Positions 28,282 to 36,447 of a stretch of 58,416 nt of DNA are shown in pieces. A model generated the notes under the pieces. That model saw only the letters and a program-made list of their open reading frames with translations. It was not told where the DNA came from and did no database searches. The position numbers and the translations under genes are program-made. Every line of letters begins with the position of its first letter. Within the stretch, counting starts at the first letter, position 1. Source of the stretch: SFEL01 sp963640685 (lineage in GTDB: Bacteria; Bacillota; Clostridia; Christensenellales; CAG-138). Where the stretch lies: NCBI GenBank assembly GCA_963640685.1, contig CAVIAA010000008.1, positions 1 through 58,416 of the forward strand, read 5' to 3'.

Positions 28282-29430
28282 CTAAAAGCTGAGCCTTTCC
28301 ATCCTGTCAAAGGCTTCCTTTATTGTATCCTTGCCGCAGGCGCACACGAGGCGGATATGCCCTTCCCCCGCCGCACCGAAGGCGGAGCCGGGGGTCGCTA
28401 ATATGTGGCACTTATCCAGCAGCAGGGCGCAAAACTCCGCCGAGGTCAGGCCGGTCTTTTTTATGCTCGGGAATACGTAAAAAGTTCCGCCCGGCCGCTG
28501 CATGGAAAGATACGGTATCTTGCTTATGCGCTCGTATGCGTAAAACACCCGCTCGCGGTACTGGGTGATGTACCTTTGCTGTATGTCCTCGCGTAGCTCA
28601 AGCGCCTTTATCGCCGCCCTCTGCGACGGGGCAGGGGCGGAATACACCAGCGAGTTGTTTACCTGCATTATCGCGGTGACTATATCCGCGGGCGCTATTA
28701 TGTAGCCTATGCGCCAGCCGGTCATCATGAAGTTCTTGGAAAAACTGTTCAGCGTTACGGTGCGCCCAAGAGCCCCGGGGAGGGAGCATATCGGCGTGAA
28801 GCGCTGAGTAAACATATACCGCGTGTATATCTCGTCCGCAACGATGAGCAGGTCGTGTTCCTCCGCAATGCCTATGAGCAGCCTCAGAGTATCAATGCCG
28901 TAGGCTGCGCCGGTCGGGTTGGTCGGGTTATTGAATATTATGGCCTTTGTCTTGGGCGTAATGGCGGCGCGGAGCCGCCTTTCGGCTATCGCATAGCCCT
29001 CAGATTCGTATGTTGGCACCTCAACGCATACGCCGCCAGCAAGCTCTATCTGGCTGCGGTACATGGTGAAATACGGCGAAAAGACTATTACCTCGTCGCC
29101 CGGATCCAGCAGCGCAAGCATCGCAAGCCCCATGCCCATGCAGCTCGAGGCGGTTACGACGACGCTTTCCCGGGAAATATCAACGGAAAAATCCTCTTTA
29201 TATGCCTTTATGACAGCATCTATCAGCTCCGGGTCGCCCTTCGGGTCGCCGTATTTGGTGTATCCCAGCCGAGCGTCCGAAAACGCGGCGTCGATTATGC
29301 GGTCGTCGGTTATGAAGTCGGTATCGCCGATGCTGAGGTCGATTATGTCGGAATAGCGCGAGAGCGCCCCGGTATCCAGCGAAAGCCCGCCGGAGACTGA
29401 CTGAAACCGCTTTGCAACGAAGCTTTTCAT
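28282..29430 (-). CDS. Class I/II PLP-dependent aminotransferase
   Basis: The 382-aa enzyme shows the fold-type I aminotransferase order: NPTNPTGAAY, ADEIYTRYMF with the PLP-ring Asp199, and NSFSKNFMMTGWRIGY with the Schiff-base Lys232, plus GGTFYVFP near the C-terminus. It transfers amino groups between an amino acid and a 2-oxo acid; the aspartate/aromatic branch is most similar. AAAGGAGGC precedes the ATG. It starts directly after the LarA-like gene, suggesting 2-oxo acid and 2-hydroxy acid metabolism together. Confidence 0.9.
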   Translation of the reverse strand: MKSFVAKRFQSVSGGLSLDTGALSRYSDIIDLSIGDTDFITDDRIIDAAFSDARLGYTKYGDPKGDPELIDAVIKAYKEDFSVDISRESVVVTASSCMGMGLAMLALLDPGDEVIVFSPYFTMYRSQIELAGGVCVEVPTYESEGYAIAERRLRAAITPKTKAIIFNNPTNPTGAAYGIDTLRLLIGIAEEHDLLIVADEIYTRYMFTQRFTPICSLPGALGRTVTLNSFSKNFMMTGWRIGYIIAPADIVTAIMQVNNSLVYSAPAPSQRAAIKALELREDIQQRYITQYRERVFYAYERISKIPYLSMQRPGGTFYVFPSIKKTGLTSAEFCALLLDKCHILATPGSAFGAAGEGHIRLVCACGKDTIKEAFDRMERLSF

Positions 29431-29431
29431 G

Positions 29432-30706
29432 CTATGCCTCCTTTGGGTAGGGTACTACGGTCGAGCCGTTGGGTATGAGCAGTATGTCGCTGTTCTCGAG
29501 CTTTGCGGCGCGAAGCAGGCTGTCGATGTCGCTGTACGCCTCGATGCCCATCGGCGCAAGTGAAGCGGGATCTGCCTTTGTGAGCAGCATTATCCTGTAT
29601 TTCTGCGCCTGCTCGCAGTTCTGAAAGAATATATAGCCGGGTATTGTGAAGCCTGCTTTAAGCTCCTCATACAGCCTGCCCGCCTTGAGCGGCTCTATCC
29701 AGTCAAAATACTGCGCGGGGCCGCCGCCGTCGATGGCCTCCATGAGCACTATCATGGTTCCGCCCGCCTTGAGCCCGCTTTCAACGTTGTCTATGGTTTT
29801 TGTGCCCTGATATAGCGACATATCCTTCGGGTAGCCGCCGCAGCTCGTTATTATGACGTCTGCGCGGCTGTCTACCGGCACGCGGTATATTTTATCGACC
29901 TCGCGGCAGGCTTGCTTCCATGCCTTGTCCGGGTCGCCGGAGATGATATGCGAGAGCTGCATATCCGCGTTCATAACGAGGTTTATGCCGAAAAGGTTCC
30001 TGACCATCGCCGCCGCCTCGCACATATCCTCGTTTAGAGGGTTGCCCTCGGTCACGCCGTTGCCTATGAGCGGGTTGGAGCGCGGGGCGAGCATATCCAG
30101 CGAGTGCAGATGGTTCTGGCGAATCGTTTCAAGGCTGCTTATGCCGGGCAGTATGCTCTTTCGCCCGCCGCCGTAGCCGGCCATAACGTGATAGGTGCAG
30201 GCGCCCAGCATTATGACCTTATCGGCGTTTGCGGCGAGAGGGTTTATACATACCTCGGTGCCAAAGGAGGTCGTGCCTATGTATACGAGATCCTTTGCCG
30301 TGCAGTCGTGGTTGACTACCCTTATCCTATCGAACACGGCGTCGGTAACGAGGGTGCGCAGCTCTGCTTCGCTGCCGCCTATATGGGTGCCGTTCGCGAT
30401 TATTATGGTTATGTTTGAAGCAGCAACGCCGCATTCATCCGTGAGGTAGCTTATTATGTGCGGAACGACCAGATCCTGCCGCATCCAGAAGCGGGACATG
30501 TCGCTGACTATCAGCGCGACCGTGTCGATAGGCTTTACCCAGCCGCGGAGCGGAGAATGCTCAACGGGGCAGCTAAGCGAAGCGAACAGCGCGGCGCGTA
30601 TATCCTCTATCTTGGGCACCGGTGTGCCGTGCAGCTCTGTGACGCGGCTTTCGTTCAGCCCGAATGTGACGCTGCCCTTGCCGTATTTTAGGGTGTAATT
30701 CTTCAT
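29432..30706 (-). CDS. larA: LarA-like nickel-dependent racemase
   Basis: This 424-aa protein belongs to the LarA family, whose founding member racemises lactate with a nickel-pincer nucleotide cofactor. I see the N-terminal DUF2088-type region (VALIVSDMSRFW), IIANGTHIGGSEAE with a conserved His, and ACTYHVMAGYGGGRKSILPGI (first part) with the conserved His and Lys of the cofactor site. The substrate could be another 2-hydroxy acid, since the family is broad. The cofactor-maturation genes larB, larC and larE are not in the window. The stop adjoins the aminotransferase start. Confidence 0.82.
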   Translation of the reverse strand: MKNYTLKYGKGSVTFGLNESRVTELHGTPVPKIEDIRAALFASLSCPVEHSPLRGWVKPIDTVALIVSDMSRFWMRQDLVVPHIISYLTDECGVAASNITIIIANGTHIGGSEAELRTLVTDAVFDRIRVVNHDCTAKDLVYIGTTSFGTEVCINPLAANADKVIMLGACTYHVMAGYGGGRKSILPGISSLETIRQNHLHSLDMLAPRSNPLIGNGVTEGNPLNEDMCEAAAMVRNLFGINLVMNADMQLSHIISGDPDKAWKQACREVDKIYRVPVDSRADVIITSCGGYPKDMSLYQGTKTIDNVESGLKAGGTMIVLMEAIDGGGPAQYFDWIEPLKAGRLYEELKAGFTIPGYIFFQNCEQAQKYRIMLLTKADPASLAPMGIEAYSDIDSLLRAAKLENSDILLIPNGSTVVPYPKEA

Positions 30707-30744
30707 TTACTTTACTCCTGCTTTACTCCTGTTTTACTTCTTAT

Positions 30745-30777
30745 GAAAAAACGCCCGAAAAAAGGCTTTTCCGGGCG
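30745..30777 (-). terminator. Terminator after the ABC transporter genes
   Basis: CGCCCG (30752-30757) and CGGGCG (30772-30777) form a stem with an A/T-rich loop that can pair further. The A-run at 30745-30751 reads as T on the minus strand. It separates the transporter operon from larA. Confidence 0.75.
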
Positions 30778-30792
30778 CATACCGCAAATATA

Positions 30793-31533
30793 TCAAAGCA
30801 CCTTTGAGAGGAAGCTGATGAGCCGCGGGCTTTCCGGGTTGGCAAAGAACTCATGGGAGGGCTTATCCTCCTCGATTACGCCGTCGGAAAGGAATATCGT
30901 GCGGTCGCTTACCTCGCGCGCAAAGCGCATTTCGTGCGTTACGACTATCATCGACATGCCGTCGTCCGCAAGCGCCTTCATAACGTCCAGCACCTCGCCG
31001 ACCATCTCGGGATCCAGCGCTGAGGTCGGCTCGTCAAAGAGCATGACCTCGGGGTTCATCATGAGCGCGCGCACTATTGCAACGCGCTGCTTCTGCCCGC
31101 CGGAGAGCTGTGCGGGGTATGCCGTCAGCTTGTCGGCAAGGCCGACGCGGTTTAGCAGCTGAAGCGCCTTTTCCTCCGCCTCCGCCTTGTCCATGCCCTT
31201 TATCTTTACAGGGGCTGCGGTCAGGTTCTTGAGCACGTTCATGTTGTTGAAAAGGTTGAACTGCTGAAAAACCATGCCTATCTTCTGGCGGTAGAGGTTG
31301 ATGTCGTTGTGCTTGTCGCATATATCCGTGCCGTCGAATATTATCTCGCCGGAGGTCGGCTGCTCCAGCAGGTTGAGGCACCTTAAAAACGTGCTCTTTC
31401 CGCCGCCGGAGGGGCCGATTATCGCAACGACCTTCCCCCGCTCAAAGGTGGTTGTGATGTCCTTTAGCACCTCCAGCTTCCCGAAGGACTTTGAAAGGTG
31501 GTTTACCTGTATCATGAGGCTATTTTGTTCCAT
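30793..31533 (-). CDS. Polar amino-acid ABC transporter ATPase
   Basis: A 246-aa ABC ATPase of the GlnQ/HisP type: Walker A GPSGGGKST, Q-loop VFQQFNLF, signature LSGGQKQR, Walker B VMLFDEPTSALDPE and switch His (VTHEM). It powers import by the adjacent permease. The ATG at 31533 follows GGAAAGGAGG, which lies inside the permease gene, so the two reading frames overlap by 14 bases and are probably translationally coupled. Confidence 0.95.
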   Translation of the reverse strand: MEQNSLMIQVNHLSKSFGKLEVLKDITTTFERGKVVAIIGPSGGGKSTFLRCLNLLEQPTSGEIIFDGTDICDKHNDINLYRQKIGMVFQQFNLFNNMNVLKNLTAAPVKIKGMDKAEAEEKALQLLNRVGLADKLTAYPAQLSGGQKQRVAIVRALMMNPEVMLFDEPTSALDPEMVGEVLDVMKALADDGMSMIVVTHEMRFAREVSDRTIFLSDGVIEEDKPSHEFFANPESPRLISFLSKVL

Positions 31534-32215
31534 TGGACATCCTCCTTTCCATATAGGCAACGAACCTGCCGCTTATAAAGGTCATTATAAAGTACAGTAT
31601 CGCGGCGATCGCCAGCGTTTCGAGGCTTACGTAGGTCAGGGCGATGACGTCCTTGCTGCGGAACATCAGATCGGCAATGCCTATCACCGAAACTATGGAG
31701 CTCTCCTTTATGACGGTAACGAACTCGTTGCCGAGCGCGGGCAATATGTTCTTTACAGCCTGCGGCAGAACTACCATCGTCATGGTTTGGGACTGCTTGA
31801 AGCCGAGACTTCTCGCGGCCTCCGTCTGCCCGTGGTCAACGGCCTGTATGCCGGAGCGGATGACCTCCGCAACGTAGGCGCAGCTGTTCATGCTCATTGC
31901 AACTATGCCGGCGGCAAAACGGGAAAAGTTGGGTATCCAGGAGATATCCGGCAGCGTTATGCCGGTCATAGGCAGGCCGTAGAATATGAACATCAGCTGA
32001 ACCATGAGCGGCGTTCCGCGGATAAACTCGATATAGGCCGTTGCAAGGTACCTGAGCGGCTTGATTTTGCTCATTCGCAGCATTGCCATCAGCGTACCCA
32101 GTATGGTGCCCAGCACCACGGAGAAAAACGCGATAATGAGGGTGTTTTTAATGCCCTCGCTGAAGAATGAATTGTATTTTGTGAACAGGGTCCACATCCG
32201 TTCTATAAATGCCAT
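31520..32215 (-). CDS. Polar amino-acid ABC transporter permease
   Basis: The 231-aa His/Glu/Gln-type permease has about five membrane helices and the EAA loop (EAARSLGFKQSQTMTMVVLP), which contacts the ATPase. RGTPLMVQLMFIFYG is a typical amino-acid permease segment. A single permease suggests a homodimeric channel. It precedes and overlaps the ATPase gene and follows the binding-protein gene after an attenuator-like hairpin. Confidence 0.93.
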   Translation of the reverse strand: MAFIERMWTLFTKYNSFFSEGIKNTLIIAFFSVVLGTILGTLMAMLRMSKIKPLRYLATAYIEFIRGTPLMVQLMFIFYGLPMTGITLPDISWIPNFSRFAAGIVAMSMNSCAYVAEVIRSGIQAVDHGQTEAARSLGFKQSQTMTMVVLPQAVKNILPALGNEFVTVIKESSIVSVIGIADLMFRSKDVIALTYVSLETLAIAAILYFIMTFISGRFVAYMERRMSNGTK

Positions 32216-32253
32216 TTGTGCGGGCCGCCTTTCTTTTTAGCTTGCCTAACTGT

Positions 32254-32291
32254 AAAAGCCGAACCCGGGGCTTTGTGCCCCGGGCACGGCT
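32254..32291 (-). terminator. Attenuator-like hairpin between binding protein and permease
   Basis: On the minus strand AGCCG-CCCGGGGC pairs with GCCCCGGG-CGGCT with small internal loops, followed by TTTAC. Such partial terminators commonly lower permease and ATPase expression relative to the binding protein. Confidence 0.7.
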
Positions 32292-32322
32292 GACTTAGCA
32301 GTTGTGTATGGTGTTTCGGTTA

Positions 32323-33216
32323 TTATGCATCGGCCTCGAGACCGAGGGAGCCGGCGAGGGCGACAGCCTCGTCATAGGCGGTCTGGAAGGAACCGTCAGA
32401 GGTGACCTTGGTTATCACTTCGTTTACGGCGGCTACGAAGTCCTCATTGCCCTTTGCGATAACGGCGGCCTTACCAAACTCGACCTCGTTGGGATCGAAG
32501 CTGAAGGTTGCGAGCGCCAGCTCGGGGTTGCTCTTTACAAGCTCATCGGCCACGGGGGCATCTGCTACCAGAGCGGCGATGTTGCCGGCGGCAACTTCCA
32601 TGCCCAGCTCGGGGTACTTATCAAGCTCAAACAGCTCGCTGTCGCTCAGCACGTTCTTGATGAGCAGGGACTGTACGGTGCCCTTCTGTGCGCCGACCTT
32701 CTGGCCTGCGAAGCTCTCCTTGGTGGAGTAAACGTCCTCGTTGCCCTTCTTTACTACTACGGCCTGAGCAGCCTTTTCATACACCTCGGAGAAGTCGATG
32801 ACCTCTGCCCTCTCCTCGGTTACGGTGAAGGCGGCGATGCCGATATCTACCTGACCGGACTGAACGGCGGGAATGATGCCGTCAAAGCTCATATCAACGA
32901 CCTCGAGCTCAACGCCGAGCGCATCGGCTATCTGCTGTGCGAGCCACATATCGCAGCCAACGAAGTTGGCGTCCATATCCTTGAACTCATAGGGGGCGTA
33001 CTGTGCCTCGGTGCCGACGACCAGCTTGCCGCTTTCCTTTACCTTCGTCATCAGCGCGCCTGCCTCGGCGGTCGCTTCGGCTGCTGCTTCCTCAGCGGGG
33101 GCGGCGGTCTCGGTTGCTTCCTCGGCGGGGGCTGCTTCCTCAGCGGCGGGCGCGGAGCAGGCTGCCAGCGACAGTACCATCATGGCTGCAAGAGCCAGTG
33201 CAAACAGTTTCTTCAT
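32323..33216 (-). CDS. Amino-acid ABC transporter substrate-binding lipoprotein
   Basis: The 297-aa family 3 solute-binding protein starts with a lipoprotein signal (MKKLFALALAAMM, lipobox LAAC) and an Ala/Glu-rich linker, then the binding lobes: LVVGTEAQYAPYEF, MSFDGIIPAVQSGQVDIGI and AQKGTVQS. The ATG at 33216 is preceded by TTGGAGGACACTGAA; an earlier in-frame ATG at 33231 lies within that ribosome-binding region. It captures a polar amino acid outside the membrane for the downstream permease. The exact ligand is unknown. Confidence 0.93.
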   Translation of the reverse strand: MKKLFALALAAMMVLSLAACSAPAAEEAAPAEEATETAAPAEEAAAEATAEAGALMTKVKESGKLVVGTEAQYAPYEFKDMDANFVGCDMWLAQQIADALGVELEVVDMSFDGIIPAVQSGQVDIGIAAFTVTEERAEVIDFSEVYEKAAQAVVVKKGNEDVYSTKESFAGQKVGAQKGTVQSLLIKNVLSDSELFELDKYPELGMEVAAGNIAALVADAPVADELVKSNPELALATFSFDPNEVEFGKAAVIAKGNEDFVAAVNEVITKVTSDGSFQTAYDEAVALAGSLGLEADA

Positions 33217-33286
33217 TTCAGTGTCCTCCAAAATATCAAAATATTTTTTAACTCACTCAGGTGCTCTCTTGCCGAGCACATGGTTT

Positions 33287-33314
33287 ATTATACACGCAAA
33301 ATTCGGTTTGTAAA
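33287..33314 (-). promoter_or_regulatory. Promoter of the amino-acid ABC operon
   Basis: On the minus strand, TTTACA (33314-33309), 16-base spacer, TATAAT (33292-33287). It lies about 70 bases before the lipoprotein ATG. Confidence 0.75.
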
Positions 33315-33479
33315 TACCCAAATTGCAAAAATATAAAATTTTTTTGGTAAAATGCGCATAAAACAGCCCAAAATGCATGATAAATGGGTATATGCAGCAT
33401 AATTATACAATCAGCTTATGCATTATGCCTTTTTGGCTGCCTTGCGGAGGCTATTATTTTAAGAAAAAGAAAATACCTG

Positions 33480-33509
33480 TTTACAAGCGGGAGAGAGGTG
33501 TAATATAAT
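33480..33509 (+). promoter_or_regulatory. Promoter of the decarboxylase beta-subunit gene
   Basis: TTTACA (33480-33485), 18-base spacer, TATAAT (33504-33509). A second -35-like TTGACT occurs at 33542-33547 without a clear -10. Confidence 0.65.
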
Positions 33510-33686
33510 GCGAAAGGTTTCGTTATAGGCACAGGTTATACTTGACTTTTATGGAAAATGGGCAAAAAATGCCGATAAATACTGATAAAATCGGCTTATG
33601 CTCATTTTTTTAACAGAGTAATAGTAAGGCGTGCATAGATAAGCGTAACTTATAACAAATCAACTTATTCTCAGGAGGGATATCGG
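33510..33686 (+). other. Long structured leader before the decarboxylase beta subunit
   Basis: About 170 bases separate the likely start site from the ATG at 33687. They contain the inverted repeat GCCGAT/ATCGGC (33571-33596), a T-run at about 33604-33610 and GTTATACTTG (33535-33544), which also occurs in the molybdenum promoter region. The rest of the intergenic stretch, 33315-33479, is A/T-rich and shows no gene or known riboswitch signature. Confidence 0.45.
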
Positions 33687-34802
33687 ATGGAGCTTTTGAA
33701 TGAGCTTTTCGGAAACGTGCTGAACTTTACCTGGCAGCAGGGAGTGATGATACTCATAGGCTGCGCGCTGGTATGGTGTGCTATCAAGAGGGAGATGGAG
33801 CCCTCTCTGCTGCTGCCGATGGGCTTCGGCGCGATACTTGTCAACCTGCCCTTTGTAAACACAGAGGCGATAGAGACGCTGTTCAATGCGGGCATTGCAA
33901 CGGAGCTTTTCCCGCTGCTGCTCTTTATAGGCATAGGCGCCATGATAGACTTTGGCCCGCTGCTTTCAAACCCGAAGATGATGCTCTTCGGCGCGGCGGC
34001 GCAGTTTGGGATATTCTTCACCCTCGGCATGGCCCTGCTGTTCGGGTTTGACCTCAAGGACGCGGCGAGCATCGCCATAATCGGCGCTGCGGACGGTCCA
34101 ACCAGCATATACGTTGCAAACTACTTCAAGTCCAACTATCAGGGGCCGATAATGGTTGCAGCGTACAGCTATATGGCGCTGGTGCCGATAGTTCAGCCGC
34201 CGGTAATAAAGCTCTGCACGACCAAAAAGGAGCGGTGCATACGCATGCCGTACAACCCGAAGTCTGTATCGCAGACCACTCGCATACTCTTCCCGATATT
34301 CGTGACCGTCATTGCCGGCACGATAGCGCCAAAGAGCGCGGAGCTTATAGGCTTCCTGATGTTCGGCAACCTCGTAAGGGAATGCGGCGTGCTCGGCAGC
34401 CTTTCGGATACCGCGCAGAAGGATCTTGCAAACCTCATAACGCTGGTGCTCGGCCTGTCGGTGTCCTTCAGGATGAAGGCGGAGATGTTCGTAACGCTGG
34501 AAACGCTGGTCATAATCGCGCTTGGCCTCGTTGCGTTCATATTCGATACCGTGGGCGGCGTTATGTTTGCAAAGCTGCTCAACCTGTTCTCAAAGAACAA
34601 GGTGAACCCGATGATAGGCGCGGCGGGTATTTCGGCATTCCCAATGTCCAGCCGTGTCGTGCATAAGATGGGACGCGACGAGGATCAGGGTAACTTCCTG
34701 CTCATGCATGCCGCAGGCGCCAACGTTAGCGGGCAGATAGCCTCGGTTATCACGGGCGGCCTCGTGATAACCCTTATAGAGAACGCCATAGCGGCGATGT
34801 AA
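33687..34802 (+). CDS. Na+-translocating decarboxylase beta subunit (OadB/GcdB-like)
   Basis: The 371-aa membrane protein has about nine to ten helices and the family marks FIGIGAMIDFGPL, GAADGPTSIYVANYF and SYMALVPIVQPP. In oxaloacetate, glutaconyl-CoA and methylmalonyl-CoA decarboxylases the beta subunit decarboxylates carboxybiotin and pumps Na+ outward. The carboxyltransferase and biotin carrier are not in the window, so the substrate cannot be assigned. CAGGAGGGATATCGG precedes the ATG. A 46-aa membrane partner follows. Confidence 0.93.
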   Translation: MELLNELFGNVLNFTWQQGVMILIGCALVWCAIKREMEPSLLLPMGFGAILVNLPFVNTEAIETLFNAGIATELFPLLLFIGIGAMIDFGPLLSNPKMMLFGAAAQFGIFFTLGMALLFGFDLKDAASIAIIGAADGPTSIYVANYFKSNYQGPIMVAAYSYMALVPIVQPPVIKLCTTKKERCIRMPYNPKSVSQTTRILFPIFVTVIAGTIAPKSAELIGFLMFGNLVRECGVLGSLSDTAQKDLANLITLVLGLSVSFRMKAEMFVTLETLVIIALGLVAFIFDTVGGVMFAKLLNLFSKNKVNPMIGAAGISAFPMSSRVVHKMGRDEDQGNFLLMHAAGANVSGQIASVITGGLVITLIENAIAAM

Positions 34803-34815
34803 AGGAGGAAAAGCG

Positions 34816-34956
34816 ATGTTTGATCTGCATTTTGACCCGCAGGCATTGATAAATGTGCTGCCGCTGCTCGGCAAGGGAATACTTGGCGTTTTCGCCGTTA
34901 TCTGCGCGATATGGGCGCTTGTTGCCGTAATGAACAGGACGACGGAGAAAAAATAA
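34816..34956 (+). CDS. 46-aa single-helix decarboxylase small subunit candidate
   Basis: The short frame follows AAAGGAGGAAAAGCG and starts 13 bases after the beta-subunit stop. The product has a polar N-terminus (MFDLHFDPQAL), one membrane helix (GILGVFAVICAIWALVAVM) and a charged tail (NRTTEKK). Position, topology and size fit the small gamma/epsilon-type subunit that anchors the carboxyltransferase to OadB/MmdB, although no sequence motif proves it. A strong terminator follows, so the unit is two genes. Confidence 0.7.
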   Translation: MFDLHFDPQALINVLPLLGKGILGVFAVICAIWALVAVMNRTTEKK

Positions 34957-34968
34957 GCTACTTCAACT

Positions 34969-34995
34969 AAAAAAGCCGCTTCTGCGGCTTTTTTT
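34969..34995. terminator. Bidirectional terminator
   Basis: AAAAAAGCCGC and GCGGCTTTTTTT around TTCT. It lies between the convergent decarboxylase unit and the MOSC gene. Confidence 0.92.
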
Positions 34996-35000
34996 GCTGT

Positions 35001-35438
35001 TTATTGCTCTATTACCTCTATTATGTCGCCGGGCTTTACGTTGCCGCCGGAGAGTATCTTTACGAATATTCCCTCGCGGGGCATCACGCAGTCGCCCGCC
35101 GCCCTGCGTATCGCGCAGTCGTTGTGGCATTCCTTGCCTATCTGCGTTACCTCTGCCGTGGCGGTGCCGAGCCTCAGCCGCGTGCCGACCGGCAGTTCGT
35201 ATAGGCATATGCCCTCGGTAAGTATGTTTTCGGCGAATGCGCCCGGCGCAAGCTTAAGGCTTATCCTCTGCTGCAGCTTTGCAACGCTTTCCGCCCCGAG
35301 CAGGCTCACCTGACGGTGCCAGCTGCCGGCGTGCGCGTCGCCTGTTATGCCGTGGCCGGCCTGCAGCACGGCCTCCGGCACCGGGTGTTTTTGAACCCCC
35401 CGCTTTTCGGATATGCATACGGCGATTATCTTAGCCAT
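35001..35438 (-). CDS. MOSC-domain protein
   Basis: A 145-aa stand-alone MOSC domain protein, with GITGDAHAGSWHRQVSLL, FAENILTEG and the Cys-containing GKECHNDCAIRRAAGDCVMP. MOSC domains bind or handle molybdenum cofactor with a reactive cysteine. It is last in the moaA-moaC-mog-MOSC run, and its ATG overlaps the mog stop by 8 bases, implying translational coupling and a role in cofactor sulfuration or transfer. Confidence 0.9.
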   Translation of the reverse strand: MAKIIAVCISEKRGVQKHPVPEAVLQAGHGITGDAHAGSWHRQVSLLGAESVAKLQQRISLKLAPGAFAENILTEGICLYELPVGTRLRLGTATAEVTQIGKECHNDCAIRRAAGDCVMPREGIFVKILSGGNVKPGDIIEVIEQ

Positions 35439-35961
35439 TGTGGTGCTCCTCCGCCTGCGCGCCGCATTCCCCGGCCCAGCCGTGCAGTATGTCTATGCCG
35501 TGCCTGAGCGCCGGCAGCACTGCGCCGAGGCACTCGCGCGCCGCCTTTTCGCTGCCCGGGCAGTTTATTATCAGGGTGTCGTTTCGTATGCCCGCCGCCT
35601 CGCGGGAGAGGCAGCCCCGCGGCGTTATGCGCATGGACTCCGCCCGCATAGCCTCCGGTATGCCCGGCGCCTCGCGCTGAATGACCGCCTTTGTAGCCTC
35701 CGGCGTAATGTCCCGCTTTGAAAAGCCCGTTCCGCCCGTCGTGACGATGAGGCAGGGGGAGAGCCTGTCCGCGCAGAGCGCGAGCTCGGTCTTGATTTTT
35801 TCAATGTCGTCCGGCAATATGCCGTAGTGTGTTATTTCATACCCGTTTTTCTCAAGCAGCGCGATGAGCGCAGGGCCTGCCGTATCCTGCCTCAGCCCTG
35901 CATAGCCCCTGTCGCTTACAGTTATCACGGCCGCCGTATAGCGGCGCTTCGTATCTGACAT
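35431..35961 (-). CDS. mog: Molybdopterin adenylyltransferase (Mog/MoaB family)
   Basis: The 176-aa MoCF-domain protein has AAVITVSDRGYAG, DTAGPALIALL and TTGGTGFSKRDITPEAT, the molybdopterin-binding signature. It adenylylates molybdopterin before metal insertion. The ATG at 35961 follows GGAGGAAGCT; the longer upstream frame has no ribosome-binding site and overlaps moaC. It lies between moaC and the MOSC gene. Confidence 0.92.
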   Translation of the reverse strand: MSDTKRRYTAAVITVSDRGYAGLRQDTAGPALIALLEKNGYEITHYGILPDDIEKIKTELALCADRLSPCLIVTTGGTGFSKRDITPEATKAVIQREAPGIPEAMRAESMRITPRGCLSREAAGIRNDTLIINCPGSEKAARECLGAVLPALRHGIDILHGWAGECGAQAEEHHNG

Positions 35962-35972
35962 AGCTTCCTCCT

Positions 35973-36446
35973 TTATACCCGTATAAACTCGCCGGACTTG
36001 CCGCCTGCCTTGTGCATAAGGCAGATGCTCTCTATGGTTATATCCCGCTGCACCGCCTTGCACATGTCGTATATCGTCAGCGCGGCGGTCGCCGCCGCCG
36101 TCATGGCCTCCATCTCGACCCCGGTCGAGCCGGTGCAGCTCACCGTTGCGAATATGTCTATCGTATTTTTTTCGTCGTCCGCCTCAAACCGTATGTCCGC
36201 GCCGGTGATAGCTATCGGGTGGCACATCGGTATAAGCTCCGGCGTGCGCTTTGCGCCCATTATTCCGGCAATCTGAGCCGTAGAGAGCACGTCGCCCTTT
36301 TTGATGCCGCCGGTTTTTATAAGTGCATAGGTGCTTTTGTTCAGCAGCACCCGCGCCCTTGCCGTTGCCGTTCGCAGTGTCGGGGGCTTTTCGGATACAT
36401 CCACCATCCGCGCCCGCCCCTGACCGTTAAAATGGGTAAATTCCAT
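35973..36446 (-). CDS. moaC: Cyclic pyranopterin monophosphate synthase
   Basis: MoaC (157 aa) acts after MoaA to form cyclic pyranopterin monophosphate, the first stable molybdenum-cofactor intermediate. It shows MVDVSEKPPTLRTA, the MCHPIAI motif and GVEMEAMTAA with catalytic residues. The length is normal. It follows moaA with only one base between the frames. Confidence 0.96.
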   Translation of the reverse strand: MEFTHFNGQGRARMVDVSEKPPTLRTATARARVLLNKSTYALIKTGGIKKGDVLSTAQIAGIMGAKRTPELIPMCHPIAITGADIRFEADDEKNTIDIFATVSCTGSTGVEMEAMTAAATAALTIYDMCKAVQRDITIESICLMHKAGGKSGEFIRV

Positions 36447-36447
36447 G

